A stretch of 64,000 nucleotides of DNA. Origin: Actinophytocola sp044466355 (GTDB lineage: Bacteria; Actinomycetota; Actinomycetes; Mycobacteriales; Pseudonocardiaceae). Where the stretch lies: contig NZ_JBITMQ010000013.1 in assembly GCF_044466355.1 (NCBI RefSeq), positions 273,720-337,719 on the forward strand. The letters run 5' to 3'. Made by a program: the position numbers and the translations under genes. The notes beneath the pieces are model-generated. The model ran no database searches. It was not told the origin of the DNA and worked only from the letters and a program-made list of their open reading frames with translations. Below, one piece after another: positions 1 through 6,515 of the stretch (positions are counted from its first letter, which is position 1; every line of letters begins with the position of its first letter).

Positions 1-1
1 C

Positions 2-394
2 CACGTCATGGGTAAGGGCCGGCGCCCGCGGGTCGTGCCGTTCGGGCCCACCACCGGCGAGGCGCTGCGGCGCTACATCCGGGCCCGGCGGCGCCACAGC
101 TGGGCGGGGAGGTCGGATGCGGTCTGGCTGGGCCGCCAGGGGGAGCTGACGGCCGACGGCATCCGGTCGCTCCTGGACCGCCGGGCCGACCAGGCAGGGG
201 TGCCACACGTGCACCCGCACATGTTCCGGCACACCCTCGCCCACCGCTGGCTGGCGGCCGGAGGCCAGGAGCACGACCTCATGCGCGTCATGGGCTGGCG
301 CTCGCGGGAGATGGTCGCGCGGTACGGAGCCTCCGTCGCGGACGAGCGGGCCCGGGACGCGCACCGTCGCCTCGACCTGACGAAGGACCTCTAG
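2..394 (+). CDS. int: Tyrosine recombinase (phage integrase), C-terminal part
   Basis: Site-specific recombinase that inserts and, with an excision factor, removes the prophage. Only about 130 C-terminal residues are inside the window, and the frame is open at the left edge. Visible catalytic elements of the family are the beta-hairpin lysine (GKGRRPR), the HxxR box (HMFRH), the MGW segment at the usual H/W position and the nucleophile tyrosine in ARYGAS. The first catalytic arginine and the arm-binding domain must lie to the left. The stop overlaps by 4 bases the end of the convergent gene at 391-774. Its position at the prophage end, with a tRNA fragment at the other end, fits integration into a tRNA gene. 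Confidence 0.95.
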   Translation, partial: HVMGKGRRPRVVPFGPTTGEALRRYIRARRRHSWAGRSDAVWLGRQGELTADGIRSLLDRRADQAGVPHVHPHMFRHTLAHRWLAAGGQEHDLMRVMGWRSREMVARYGASVADERARDAHRRLDLTKDL

Positions 395-774
395 TTCCAC
401 TCCGGCTGCTGCGCGTCGTCGCGGACCAGGTACAGGTTCGGCCCACCGACTGACCGCACCGGCTGTGCGGCCTGACACGTGTGCCCCTGCGCGGTCTCCA
501 GCCGACGCAGCCGGAACGCGATGTCCGCCAGGTCGTCCTCGGTGCGGTCCTCCAGCGCGTGCGTGCGCCACGCCCAGCAGACGATCGGGCCGATGGTGCA
601 CGTGATGACCAGAAAGGTCAGGGCTGCCGAGAACACGAAGCCTTGGACCTTATCGGTCTCGACGACGCGTGTCAGCCAGAACAGCATCAGGGTCGCCGCG
701 CCGGGGAGGGCGGTGGCGGACACCCACACACGGGCGGGTGCGGCGGCGCGGCGGGGGAGAGCGGTAGTCGGCAT
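391..774 (-). CDS. Small membrane protein of the lysogeny region
   Basis: A 127-residue protein that I do not recognise. Two hydrophobic helices (about residues 20-36 and 45-68) are followed by a charged tail with a short predicted helix (EDRTEDDLADIAFRLRRLE). It lies between integrase and repressor on the repressor strand, with a promoter-like sequence directly upstream at 838-866, so it is probably expressed in the lysogen. Small membrane proteins in this position in temperate phages often act in superinfection exclusion; that role is inference only. Confidence 0.7.
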   Translation of the reverse strand: MPTTALPRRAAAPARVWVSATALPGAATLMLFWLTRVVETDKVQGFVFSAALTFLVITCTIGPIVCWAWRTHALEDRTEDDLADIAFRLRRLETAQGHTCQAAQPVRSVGGPNLYLVRDDAQQPEWN

Positions 775-837
775 TGATCAGTCCCCACGAACGGTCGTTG
801 ATTTACGAACAATCCTTTGTGGAGAGCTATCCATGAC

Positions 838-866
838 GATCTACGCAGAGTTACTGCCGTGACCAA
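838..866 (-). promoter_or_regulatory. Promoter for the 391-774 membrane protein gene
   Basis: On the minus strand a TTGGTC hexamer (861-866) and a TAGATC hexamer (838-843) are separated by 17 bases, close to the sigma-70 type consensus. The site lies about 65 bases upstream of the ATG at 774, in a locally A+T-richer gap between the two minus-strand genes. Confidence 0.45.
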
Positions 867-896
867 TCTGAAACGTTACTTCCTGGTAGGCGCAGG

Positions 897-1328
897 CTAT
901 GACGCGGATGCACTACCACGCAGGGTAGCGTCCTCGTCGCGCATCTGTTCGATAACCGCCCAGAACGCCGTTGCCCCCAGGCGCTGACGGATCTGCCGGA
1001 GCTGGATTGCCGGGTCGTCAGCGTCGGCGGCCGTGATCGGGGTGTAACCCGGCGCCCGGAATGCCGGCGGCTGCCCGGCCACAACCGCCCTCGGGTCCAC
1101 GGGCGTGGGCTCACGGGCCTCGTCGATCGCTGCGATGCTGCCCAGCGCCCACTGGAGCGCGGCCTCCACGTTGCGGATCGTCTTCGGGTAGCTGTCGCCG
1201 CCGCGCCGAATGCTCAACAGGGTGTTCTTGGAGACGCCCGCGGCCTGAGCCACCTCGTCCCAGCTCAGGCCCAGCTGTTTGCGGCGTTCGTCCATGAGTA
1301 TGTCTCGCGAGGGGAGTCGCTTCGGCAT
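897..1328 (-). CDS. HTH (XRE/Cro-CI-like) repressor, probable immunity repressor
   Basis: A 143-residue DNA-binding protein. The N-terminal 60 residues form an XRE-type helix-turn-helix (LSWDEVAQAAGVSKNTLLSI, then a further helix pair). The C-terminal half is variable and probably serves oligomerisation. It is transcribed away from the early promoter at 1432-1461, the standard genetic-switch layout of temperate phages, and repeated AGTCTA-type sequences lie in the gap between the divergent genes. No LexA-like protease domain is visible, so induction by self-cleavage is unlikely from sequence. The ATG at 1328 has no strong ribosome site, and a short-leader or leaderless transcript is possible. 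Confidence 0.85.
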   Translation of the reverse strand: MPKRLPSRDILMDERRKQLGLSWDEVAQAAGVSKNTLLSIRRGGDSYPKTIRNVEAALQWALGSIAAIDEAREPTPVDPRAVVAGQPPAFRAPGYTPITAADADDPAIQLRQIRQRLGATAFWAVIEQMRDEDATLRGSASAS

Positions 1329-1333
1329 GCGCC

Positions 1334-1462
1334 CAGTCTAGGCCCTCTCTGTGTGAAGTCTATACCCACCGTGTGCATCGCAATACGGGCCGACATCGTG
1401 AGGGGTCTTTCCAAGATTTTCGCAGAGCGGGTTGACTTTACGCGCAGACTGAACCTAGATTG
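1334..1462. promoter_or_regulatory. Candidate repressor operators in the divergent gap
   Basis: CAGTCTAGG (1334-1342) and CCTAGATTG (1454-1462) are inverted copies with one mismatch, and a further AGTCTA occurs at 1357-1362 next to a TATAGA sequence on the minus strand. The right copy covers the -10 box of the early promoter, as expected for a repressor site. The assignment rests on repetition and position only. Confidence 0.4.
1432..1461 (+). promoter_or_regulatory. Early lytic promoter driving a probably leaderless transcript
   Basis: TTGACT (1432-1437) and TAGATT (1456-1461) are 18 bases apart. The expected transcription start falls at about 1467-1469, on the ATG at 1468, so the first early mRNA probably has no leader, which is common in Actinobacteria. 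The -10 box overlaps the right half of the inverted AGTCTA repeat. Confidence 0.7.
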
Positions 1463-1467
1463 AACTC

Positions 1468-1659
1468 ATGCAAGCAACAGCCCCGGCCAAGCCGGTCACC
1501 GCGGAGGAGATCCTCGCCGAGTACGAGGTCACCCTCCCGGCCCGGGCGGCCAAGGAGACGTGCTCCTACTGCGGCGGCAGCGGCACCGTCCAGGTGTCCG
1601 ACGACCGTCGCGACGGCGACACCACCTGCCCCTCGTGCGGCGGCACGGGCGAGCACTGA
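1468..1659 (+). CDS. Small zinc-finger protein with two CxxCxGxG motifs
   Basis: A 63-residue first early gene. It has two knuckles of the DnaJ zinc-finger type (CSYCGGSG at about residues 32-39 and CPSCGGTG at 54-61), enough to bind one zinc ion, and no J domain. Such stand-alone knuckles are frequent in actinophage early genes; their partners are unknown. There is no Shine-Dalgarno sequence because the promoter lies directly in front of the ATG. The stop overlaps the next ATG (TGATG). Confidence 0.75.
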   Translation: MQATAPAKPVTAEEILAEYEVTLPARAAKETCSYCGGSGTVQVSDDRRDGDTTCPSCGGTGEH

Positions 1660-1775
1660 TGACCAGCGACCGGGCCCGCGGTGCCGACGGCATGGTGCCG
1701 CTCGTCCAGCGCCCGCCGCGCCCGCGGGTCCGGTCGCCCCAAAACACGCCACAGATCGGAGTCCGCTGTGACTGA
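1659..1775 (+). CDS. Hypothetical 38-residue early protein
   Basis: A short proline- and arginine-rich frame, starting with an ATG that overlaps the stop of the zinc-finger gene. Translation would be coupled. No motif is visible. The next gene starts 8 bases before its stop. It is kept because of the tight overlap on both sides and could still be non-coding spacer. Confidence 0.4.
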   Translation: MTSDRARGADGMVPLVQRPPRPRVRSPQNTPQIGVRCD

Positions 1776-1881
1776 ATCCGAGATACAGGACTACTGGCGG
1801 TCCTTCGAGGACCACCTACGGCCTGTGGCGCCCGAACCGCCCGAGCTGGTGGACGTGGACTGGCACACCGCGTTCGAGTAA
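1768..1881 (+). CDS. Hypothetical 37-residue early protein
   Basis: A GTG start preceded by GGAG 8 bases upstream. The product is acidic (SEIQDYWRSFEDHL then a proline-rich tail) and probably one amphipathic helix plus a flexible end. An upstream ATG at 1681 in the same frame would add arginine-rich sequence with no ribosome site, so the GTG is preferred. No function recognised. Confidence 0.5.
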   Translation: MTESEIQDYWRSFEDHLRPVAPEPPELVDVDWHTAFE

Positions 1882-2157
1882 TCCCCCAACCGTCCCGAGT
1901 TGATCGACCCATCTCCTGGGTCTATTCGGGCTGCCCAAAACCTCACAGCTCCCTCGCTATCAGCGCTCGCCGGCTAGGACCCGGGTCGACGCGGAGGGGT
2001 ACCGCATAGCTCGCAAGAGCAGCGCAGCGGGTCGACGCACCGAATATCGCCCGCACCCTCCGTCAGCGCTAGGAAGCCAGCCGTCCACACCGGACGGCAC
2101 GGGGTTCGATTCCCCCTGACGGATCGCATTCCCTTTCGCAAACGAATCGAGTCCGTC
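1882..2157 (+). other. Non-coding stretch with direct repeats and a tRNA-like fold
   Basis: No open frame with a ribosome site is seen here. The stretch holds a 10-bp direct repeat, GGGTCGACGC, at 1983-1992 and 2029-2038, a short hairpin AGCTC-GCAA-GAGC at 2008-2020, and the tRNA-like element at 2060-2123. The density of self-complementary sequence suggests a structured RNA between early genes. Confidence 0.4.
2060..2123 (+). tRNA. Minimal tRNA-like element (about 64 nt, reduced D arm)
   Basis: CCGTCAG (2060-2066) pairs perfectly with CTGACGG (2116-2122), followed by an A like a discriminator base. Inside lie a T arm with the exact T-loop consensus (GGGGTTCGATTCCCC, 2101-2115), a strong central hairpin (2082-2096) in the anticodon-arm position and a 3-bp D-like stem with GG in its loop (2068-2081). 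It is about 10 nt shorter than a normal tRNA, has a 4-bp T stem, lacks U33 in any 7-nt anticodon loop and has no encoded CCA. It could be a degenerate phage tRNA, a tRNA mimic in the leader of the next gene, or a relic of tRNA capture. It is not safe to name an amino acid. Confidence 0.4.
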
Positions 2158-2472
2158 ATGAACATCCTCGCCAGCACCGCCTACCGGGGCCGGACCCTCG
2201 AAGTCGCCGAGGAGACCCGCCTTCGCGACGCCACCGACGAGCACGGCAACGAGGTCCTCATCAGCACCGGCCGCCGCCACATCCTCGTCAACGGCACCCG
2301 GCAGTTCGGCTTCGACCGCGACACCGACCCGGAGTTCATCCTCGCCGAGGCCCGCCGCTACATCGACGCCGCCGACATGGCCGCCGAGCGCAACGCCCAG
2401 CTGGCCGCGGCCGGGGGCTACGTGCCCACGCGTGACGCCCACTTCGCCTCCAGCTGGAGGGCCGCGGCGTGA
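2158..2472 (+). CDS. Hypothetical early phage protein (104 aa)
   Basis: First gene after the tRNA-like element. The sequence suggests a small alpha/beta protein: beta-rich residues 1-55 (YRGRTLEVAEETRL, EVLISTGRRHILVNG), then a long helix (residues 60-85). No known family is recognised. The ATG lacks a clear ribosome site, and the preceding structured region may control its translation. The next gene starts on a GTG that overlaps the stop. Confidence 0.65.
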   Translation: MNILASTAYRGRTLEVAEETRLRDATDEHGNEVLISTGRRHILVNGTRQFGFDRDTDPEFILAEARRYIDAADMAAERNAQLAAAGGYVPTRDAHFASSWRAAA

Positions 2473-2660
2473 AATGCGACCGACCGAAGTGCAACAAGCA
2501 GACGACGGGCGACGCCCTCTACTGCTCCGACCGCTGCTTCGACCTGGACAACGACCCGACACCCATCACGGTGCTGGCCCGAAACAAGGCGGGCGGTTTC
2601 GGCCGCGATCTCCAGTGGCAGGTGCCGGATGCCGTCATCCTCCCGGCGGTGGCCGAATGA
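2469..2660 (+). CDS. Small Cys4 zinc-binding protein
   Basis: A 63-residue protein from a GTG overlapping the previous stop. Two cysteine pairs (CDRPKC at residues 3-8 and CSDRC near 19-23) resemble a treble-clef or ribbon knuckle. The rest is polar. Role unknown; probably binds zinc and a protein or nucleic acid partner. It overlaps the next ATG (ATGA), so it belongs to the coupled early ladder. Confidence 0.65.
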   Translation: MKCDRPKCNKQTTGDALYCSDRCFDLDNDPTPITVLARNKAGGFGRDLQWQVPDAVILPAVAE

Positions 2661-2908
2661 GCCTGCACGACATCTTCGACCTCGGCGACGACCGCTACAC
2701 CGCGCAGGTCGTGCCCGACGCCTACCCCGCCCAGCCGCAGCCCCGGCTCAGCAACTGGTCCGCCGAGGACCGCGAGGCGTTCTGCGGGGAGTACCCCGAG
2801 GAGCGGCTGCACCACTACGGCCCGGACCCCGGACATGGCGGACTGACCCGGCACATCGGAAGCCGGAAGAACTGCTCAGGGCCGGACTGCGACGACGAGG
2901 CGGCCTGA
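2657..2908 (+). CDS. Hypothetical early phage protein (83 aa)
   Basis: Starts on an ATG overlapping the previous stop. An acidic protein with aromatic residues spread through it, a HHYGPDPGHGGLTRHIG segment and two C-terminal cysteines (CSGPDC) that could join a metal site with the histidines. No family recognised. An upstream extension in the same frame runs through the two preceding genes and is not credible. Confidence 0.6.
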   Translation: MSLHDIFDLGDDRYTAQVVPDAYPAQPQPRLSNWSAEDREAFCGEYPEERLHHYGPDPGHGGLTRHIGSRKNCSGPDCDDEAA

Positions 2909-2909
2909 C

Positions 2910-3083
2910 GTGTTCACCCCCGAGGACATCGCCGACCTGCACCGCGCCGCCGAGATCGTCCAGGCCGTCGCCGACCGCCACCACACCGCCGACCTCCGCG
3001 CGGTCTCCGCCCTCTGCTCGGCCCTCCAGGAACTCCGCCTGTCCGAGCGCTACGACGCCAACCCCACGACCACAAGGAGATGA
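2910..3083 (+). CDS. Hypothetical helical early protein (57 aa)
   Basis: Starts on a GTG 1 base after the previous stop. Almost entirely helical by composition (EDIADLHRAAEIVQAVADR, then ALCSALQELRLSERY). No domain known. Its last codons contain the AAGGAG ribosome site used by the next gene, and its stop lies 2 bases before the preferred ATG of that gene. Confidence 0.55.
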   Translation: MFTPEDIADLHRAAEIVQAVADRHHTADLRAVSALCSALQELRLSERYDANPTTTRR

Positions 3084-3085
3084 CC

Positions 3086-3265
3086 ATGGCCAAGTTCGGC
3101 GGCTTCTTCTTCGCCCACGAGCACGAGAAGGACAACCGGCAGCTCGACTCCGAGATCCAGGAGGTCAACGCCGAGATCCGCAAGCGGACCAACAACGGCC
3201 TCGACTGCGAGGACCAGGAGGCCCGGCTGCAGAACCTCTACGACGCGAAGCACAGGAAGAACTGA
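3086..3265 (+). CDS. Hypothetical charged helical protein (59 aa)
   Basis: AAGGAG at 3074-3079 lies 6 bases before the ATG at 3086, which is preferred over the ATG at 3080 directly touching the ribosome site. After a short Phe-rich start (FGGFFFAHEHEKD) the protein is a charged heptad-like helix (LDSEIQEVNAEIRKRTNN), probably a small coiled coil. No function recognised. Confidence 0.6.
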   Translation: MAKFGGFFFAHEHEKDNRQLDSEIQEVNAEIRKRTNNGLDCEDQEARLQNLYDAKHRKN

Positions 3266-3324
3266 TGGGCTACGCGATCATCTTCCTCGTCGCCCTGCTC
3301 CTGGTCTGCGCGGTGTCGTCGTGA
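3265..3324 (+). CDS. 19-residue single-helix membrane peptide
   Basis: A tiny frame locked between overlapping starts and stops: its ATG overlaps the previous stop (TGATG) and its stop overlaps the next ATG. The product is one hydrophobic helix (IIFLVALLLVCAVSS after MGYA), the size of known single-span phage peptides. The perfect fit into the overlapping ladder supports translation. Function unknown. Confidence 0.5.
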   Translation: MGYAIIFLVALLLVCAVSS

Positions 3325-3587
3325 TGGACATGACCCCCGAGGCCATCTCCGAGCGGAGCCTCCGCGCCCGGCTCGCGGCGCACGCCCGTTGGGCCAACAC
3401 CCCCGACCGCGCCGCCGCGACGGCCGCCGCCCGGCAGGCCAACCTCGACCGGTTCGAGAAGCAGGTCGCCGACGCGCATCCCGACCTCGACCCCGCCACC
3501 GTCGCGAAGCTCGCCGACAACGCGAAGACCGCGCACTACACCCGCATGGCCCTGGCGTCGGCTCGGGCAAGGAAGAAGGCGTCATGA
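3324..3587 (+). CDS. Hypothetical helical protein (87 aa), possible DNA-binding
   Basis: The ATG overlaps the stop of the membrane peptide. An alanine- and arginine-rich all-helical protein (AISERSLRARLAAHARWAN, then a second helical half) with a basic C-terminus (SARARKKAS). The composition would suit nucleic acid binding, but no HTH signature is clear. The next gene starts on an ATG overlapping its stop. Confidence 0.6.
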   Translation: MDMTPEAISERSLRARLAAHARWANTPDRAAATAAARQANLDRFEKQVADAHPDLDPATVAKLADNAKTAHYTRMALASARARKKAS

Positions 3588-3790
3588 GCACGCAGACCCA
3601 GACGCTGCCGGAGCAGATGACCGAGACCGACTGGGACGAGGGTCTCGTGCACGTCTTCTGCGACTGCGACGAGAACGTGTCGATGTGTGGGGCTCCGCTG
3701 ACGGGTCCGATCATCGACCACCCGACGGACGACGACTGCCCGCTGTGCGTGCTGATCGAGGACGACCCGTGCCCGAGGTGCGGACTGTGA
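3584..3790 (+). CDS. Cysteine-rich zinc-ribbon-like protein (68 aa)
   Basis: Acidic, with eight cysteines: CDCDE near residue 26, a single C near 35, CPLC near 52 and CPRC at the C-terminus. The last two CxxC pairs would make a zinc ribbon and the first group may hold a second metal. It is the third metal-binding mini-protein of the early ladder. Specific role not known. Confidence 0.6.
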   Translation: MSTQTQTLPEQMTETDWDEGLVHVFCDCDENVSMCGAPLTGPIIDHPTDDDCPLCVLIEDDPCPRCGL

Positions 3791-4125
3791 CCGACCAGAA
3801 GCCCCCGCCCACGCGGGTCACCCCCGACCCGGACAGCCGGCTGGCCCGCCTCGTCGCCGAGCGCGCGGCCCTCGCCCCGGCCGTGTCCGACGCCAAGAAG
3901 CGCCTCAAGGAGATCGAGGACGCCATCAAGGTCGAGCTGACCAACGCCGCCCCGGACTCCGCGAACACCGTCGCGACCGTCCCCGGGTGCAAGCCCGTCC
4001 GCCTGGCCTGGCAGCCCCGCCCGCAGTTCCAGGAGAGGCGGTTCAAGGAAGCCCACCCCGAGCTGGCGCGGCAGTTCACCGACCAGGACGCCGGGTTCTG
4101 GAGCCTGAGAGAGGTGTCGACGTGA
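3787..4125 (+). CDS. Hypothetical early protein with coiled coil (112 aa)
   Basis: Starts on a GTG overlapping the previous stop. After a proline-rich start, residues 17-50 form a charged helix (ARLVAERAALAPAVSDAKKR) of coiled-coil type, followed by a beta-containing half with a conserved-looking aromatic end (PQFQERRFKEAHPELARQFT). It resembles small phage proteins found next to replication genes; no function is assigned. Confidence 0.6.
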   Translation: MTDQKPPPTRVTPDPDSRLARLVAERAALAPAVSDAKKRLKEIEDAIKVELTNAAPDSANTVATVPGCKPVRLAWQPRPQFQERRFKEAHPELARQFTDQDAGFWSLREVST

Positions 4126-4481
4126 CGATCTTCAACGCGTACAACGAGTTCACCGGGGCCCGCAGCAAGGCCGTTCTGTCCGAGGTCTGGCACGAACGCA
4201 TCCGGCAGGACGAGCGGTGGGGCGAGCAGAACCACCCGGACCTGGACCCGCGCCTACCGCGGCACGTGCCGCTCCGTGACTTCGCGGCCTTCGCCCGGCA
4301 CTGGAAGGCGGCCAACGAGTACGCAGTCAGCCAAGGCGCAGAGTCCTGGGACGGCATCCTCCTGGAAGAGGTCTACGAGGCGCTGTCCGAAGAGGACCCC
4401 GCCAAGCTGCGCGCCGAGCTGATCCAGGTGGCGGCCGTCGCGGTTGCGTGGGTCGAGGCCATCGATCGGAGGTCGGCGTGA
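4122..4481 (+). CDS. MazG-like NTP pyrophosphohydrolase-type protein
   Basis: A 119-residue all-helical protein. The segment ILLEEVYEALSEEDPAKL followed by RAELIQVAAVAVAWVEAI has the metal-binding acidic helix and the packing helix typical of the MazG / all-alpha NTP pyrophosphatase superfamily, and QDERWGEQNHPD near residue 30 is a common lead-in. Such enzymes hydrolyse (d)NTPs to the monophosphate and can clean nucleotide pools or lower alarmone levels during infection. Substrate is unknown. The start is a GTG overlapping the previous stop. Confidence 0.65.
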   Translation: MTIFNAYNEFTGARSKAVLSEVWHERIRQDERWGEQNHPDLDPRLPRHVPLRDFAAFARHWKAANEYAVSQGAESWDGILLEEVYEALSEEDPAKLRAELIQVAAVAVAWVEAIDRRSA

Positions 4482-4624
4482 CCCCGACGTTCTCATGGCT
4501 GGTGGCTGGTCCCGCCGAGACGTGGTGCTCGGACGGCTGGTGCCACTGCCGTGCCCCGGCCCACCGCCCTGAAGGGACCAACCCGGACGGACGTGAGTAC
4601 ATCGTAATCGAGGAGCAGCCGTGA
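4478..4624 (+). CDS. Hypothetical 48-residue His/Cys protein
   Basis: Starts on a GTG in the previous gene's stop region and ends in the GTG of the next gene, so both borders are overlapping. CSDGWCHC followed by APAHRP suggests a small metal site. No family recognised. Confidence 0.5.
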   Translation: MTPTFSWLVAGPAETWCSDGWCHCRAPAHRPEGTNPDGREYIVIEEQP

Positions 4625-4947
4625 AGCGCATCGCCATCGCCGTCGGGGGCTTCGTCCTCGGGTACGCCTACGCGTTCGTGTCGGCCCTCGTCGCGAGCAA
4701 GGGCGGGGCCAAGGACAAGGTCACCCTGCCGCACCCGCCCGGCACCTGCGCCTCGGACTGCCCGTGGCCGGACGGCACGCACCCGCACCAGTTGATCAGC
4801 CTGAAGGACGCGGCGGCCCGGTTCGGCATCAACCTCGACGGCTCGGACAGGCACGACGTGCTGCCGACGGACGACGAGATCGACGTGCCGCCCTGGGTGA
4901 CGAGCCTCGCCTACCGCTCGGACGCGGACTGGGATCGGAATGGCTGA
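4621..4947 (+). CDS. Membrane-anchored hypothetical protein (108 aa)
   Basis: One N-terminal membrane helix (about residues 5-26, IAVGGFVLGYAYAFVSALVA) with no cleavage site, followed by a polar domain with CASDCPW and a DGTHPH segment. Anchored at the inner membrane with the soluble part probably outside. No function recognised. Start is a GTG overlapping the previous stop. Confidence 0.6.
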   Translation: MKRIAIAVGGFVLGYAYAFVSALVASKGGAKDKVTLPHPPGTCASDCPWPDGTHPHQLISLKDAAARFGINLDGSDRHDVLPTDDEIDVPPWVTSLAYRSDADWDRNG

Positions 4948-5107
4948 GCCCGGCGAGCACCCCCTGACCCGGCCCATCTACGACGCCCTCCGGCAGCGCG
5001 GAACCGCCCCGCCCCTGCCGCGCGCCTACGGCCTCCGCCTCGTGAGCGAGGTGCTCCGGGCCGTCGAACACCACCGTCTACTTGAGACCACAAAGGACAA
5101 GACATGA
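4940..5107 (+). CDS. Hypothetical early protein (55 aa)
   Basis: The ATG overlaps the end of the membrane-protein gene by 8 bases. Polar start, then a helical half (RLVSEVLRAVEHHRLLETT). Ends in the ATG of the next gene (ATGA). No motif known. Confidence 0.55.
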   Translation: MAEPGEHPLTRPIYDALRQRGTAPPLPRAYGLRLVSEVLRAVEHHRLLETTKDKT

Positions 5108-5697
5108 CCGACTTCAGACCCGGGGACCGGGTGCGGGTGAGCTACGAGGCCGAGTACCTGCGCGCGCACCGAACGCAGGACGGCTGCCACGAGGTACGGG
5201 TGCCGGACGACACGAACACCCGCGTGACCTTGCGGTCGGCCACCGTCGAGCTGATCGAGCGGGCCGACGACCCGAGCAAGGACCCGGTGGGGACGATCCG
5301 CCGACACCCAAAGTGCGGCCCGTACATCAGGATGGACTACACCACCGCTAACCCGTGGCTCGGCTTCAACGGGCTGTGCTCCTGGAACGACCACGAGGGC
5401 ATGGTCGGGTCGGAGGTCGTCGGGGCCGTGCCGGACACCCCGGCCGCCGAGAAGCAGGCCGAGCAGGAGCGTCCGCTGTGGACCGGCGACGGCAGCGAGG
5501 AGCCGCCCGAGTACGTGACCAAGGTGCGCTGGTCGCGGTACGACCCGGAAGCCAACGGCACCCCGTTCGCAGGGCGCGCTGAGGACGGCCGCTGGTTCTG
5601 GATGTACGAGGCCGACGAGTCGCCAACGCGCGGCAGCTACACCTTCGCCCAGTTGGCCGAGATCTTCGGAGGCGCGTACACCGAGGTCCGTGCGTGA
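5104..5697 (+). CDS. Hypothetical protein with KOW-like N-terminus (197 aa)
   Basis: The N-terminus (FRPGDRVRVSYEAEYL) reads like a small SH3/KOW-type beta barrel, followed by beta-rich sequence with many Trp and Tyr residues and a C-terminal half built around VRWSRYDP and GRWFWMYE. I know no named family for the whole. Last of the early ladder before the recombination genes, whose first gene starts on an overlapping GTG. Confidence 0.55.
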   Translation: MTDFRPGDRVRVSYEAEYLRAHRTQDGCHEVRVPDDTNTRVTLRSATVELIERADDPSKDPVGTIRRHPKCGPYIRMDYTTANPWLGFNGLCSWNDHEGMVGSEVVGAVPDTPAAEKQAEQERPLWTGDGSEEPPEYVTKVRWSRYDPEANGTPFAGRAEDGRWFWMYEADESPTRGSYTFAQLAEIFGGAYTEVRA

Positions 5698-6515
5698 CGG
5701 AGATCTCCGTGGCCGACGCCATGTCCTCCGGGCCCCGGCCCAAGCCCCTGCGCGGCAACACCGCCTGGGCGGACCGCTACGCCGGGGAGCTGCGGGACAT
5801 GGTCGTCAGCCACGCCCGCCGTGCGCCGCGGTCCGTGCAGCGCCACCTCGGGCCGTCGGAACTGGGCTTGGCCTGTGACCGGCAGGTCGTCGGGAAGATG
5901 GCCGGGCAGGCCAGCACCAACCACATCCACGACCCCTGGGCCTCGATCATGGGCACCGCCGGGCACGCCTGGATGGAGACCGCCCTGCACGACTTCAACC
6001 AGTCGGTGGGCCTGCGGTGGCTGCCCGAACGGCAGGTCACCGACCCGAACCTCCCGGACAACCCCGGCACCGGCGACGCCTACGACGGCTGGCAGCGGAT
6101 CGTCGCGGACTGGAAGTTCCTCGGCCGCACCACCCTCGACAAGGTCCGCCGCGACGGCCCGCCGCAAAAGTACCGCGTGCAGCTCAAGATCTACGGGGCC
6201 GGATTCGCGGCGCTGGGCCTGCCCGTCGAGCGGGTCGTGCTCGTCGCCTTCCCCCGCACCGAGGCCACCCTGGACAAGCTCTACGTCTGGGAGCAGGAGT
6301 GGCGGGCCAACGACCCCGAGCTGCTCTGGGTGTACGAACGCACGCCCGTCCGCGCCCAGCTCGCCCAAGCCGTCACCTCGGGGGCCCTCGACCTCATGCA
6401 GGTCCCGGCCACCCCGTCCGACGACGACTGCCACTTCTGCCCCTTCTACCGCAGTGACGCCACCGAGGCAGGCTACGGGTGTCCAGGGACCAAGCTGTTA
6501 AGGGGGTCTCGGTGA
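5694..6515 (+). CDS. Cas4/RecB-type PD-(D/E)XK exonuclease with Fe-S cluster cysteines
   Basis: A 273-residue phage recombination nuclease. The nuclease core is visible: H91 and E95 in GTAGHAWME, an acidic residue at D128 or D131 (GTGDAYDGW), D139-W-K141, and the QxxxY motif Q163/Y167 (QLKIY). Four cysteines placed as in Cas4 and AddB, C61 before the core and C246, C249 and C263 after it, should hold a 4Fe-4S cluster. In this family the enzyme resects DNA ends for recombination. The C-terminus after GYGCPGTK is unusual because an HNH gene is inserted here and carries a second copy of that octapeptide. Start is a GTG overlapping the previous stop. Confidence 0.85.
   Translation: MTEISVADAMSSGPRPKPLRGNTAWADRYAGELRDMVVSHARRAPRSVQRHLGPSELGLACDRQVVGKMAGQASTNHIHDPWASIMGTAGHAWMETALHDFNQSVGLRWLPERQVTDPNLPDNPGTGDAYDGWQRIVADWKFLGRTTLDKVRRDGPPQKYRVQLKIYGAGFAALGLPVERVVLVAFPRTEATLDKLYVWEQEWRANDPELLWVYERTPVRAQLAQAVTSGALDLMQVPATPSDDDCHFCPFYRSDATEAGYGCPGTKLLRGSR

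Noticed and set aside
1468..1659. DnaJ chaperone
   Set aside because: Only two CxxCxGxG knuckles, with no J domain or substrate-binding domain, in 63 residues.
5694..6515. Cas4 of a CRISPR adaptation module
   Set aside because: There is no cas1, cas2 or repeat array anywhere in the window. Cas4-like nucleases are common in actinophage recombination cassettes.
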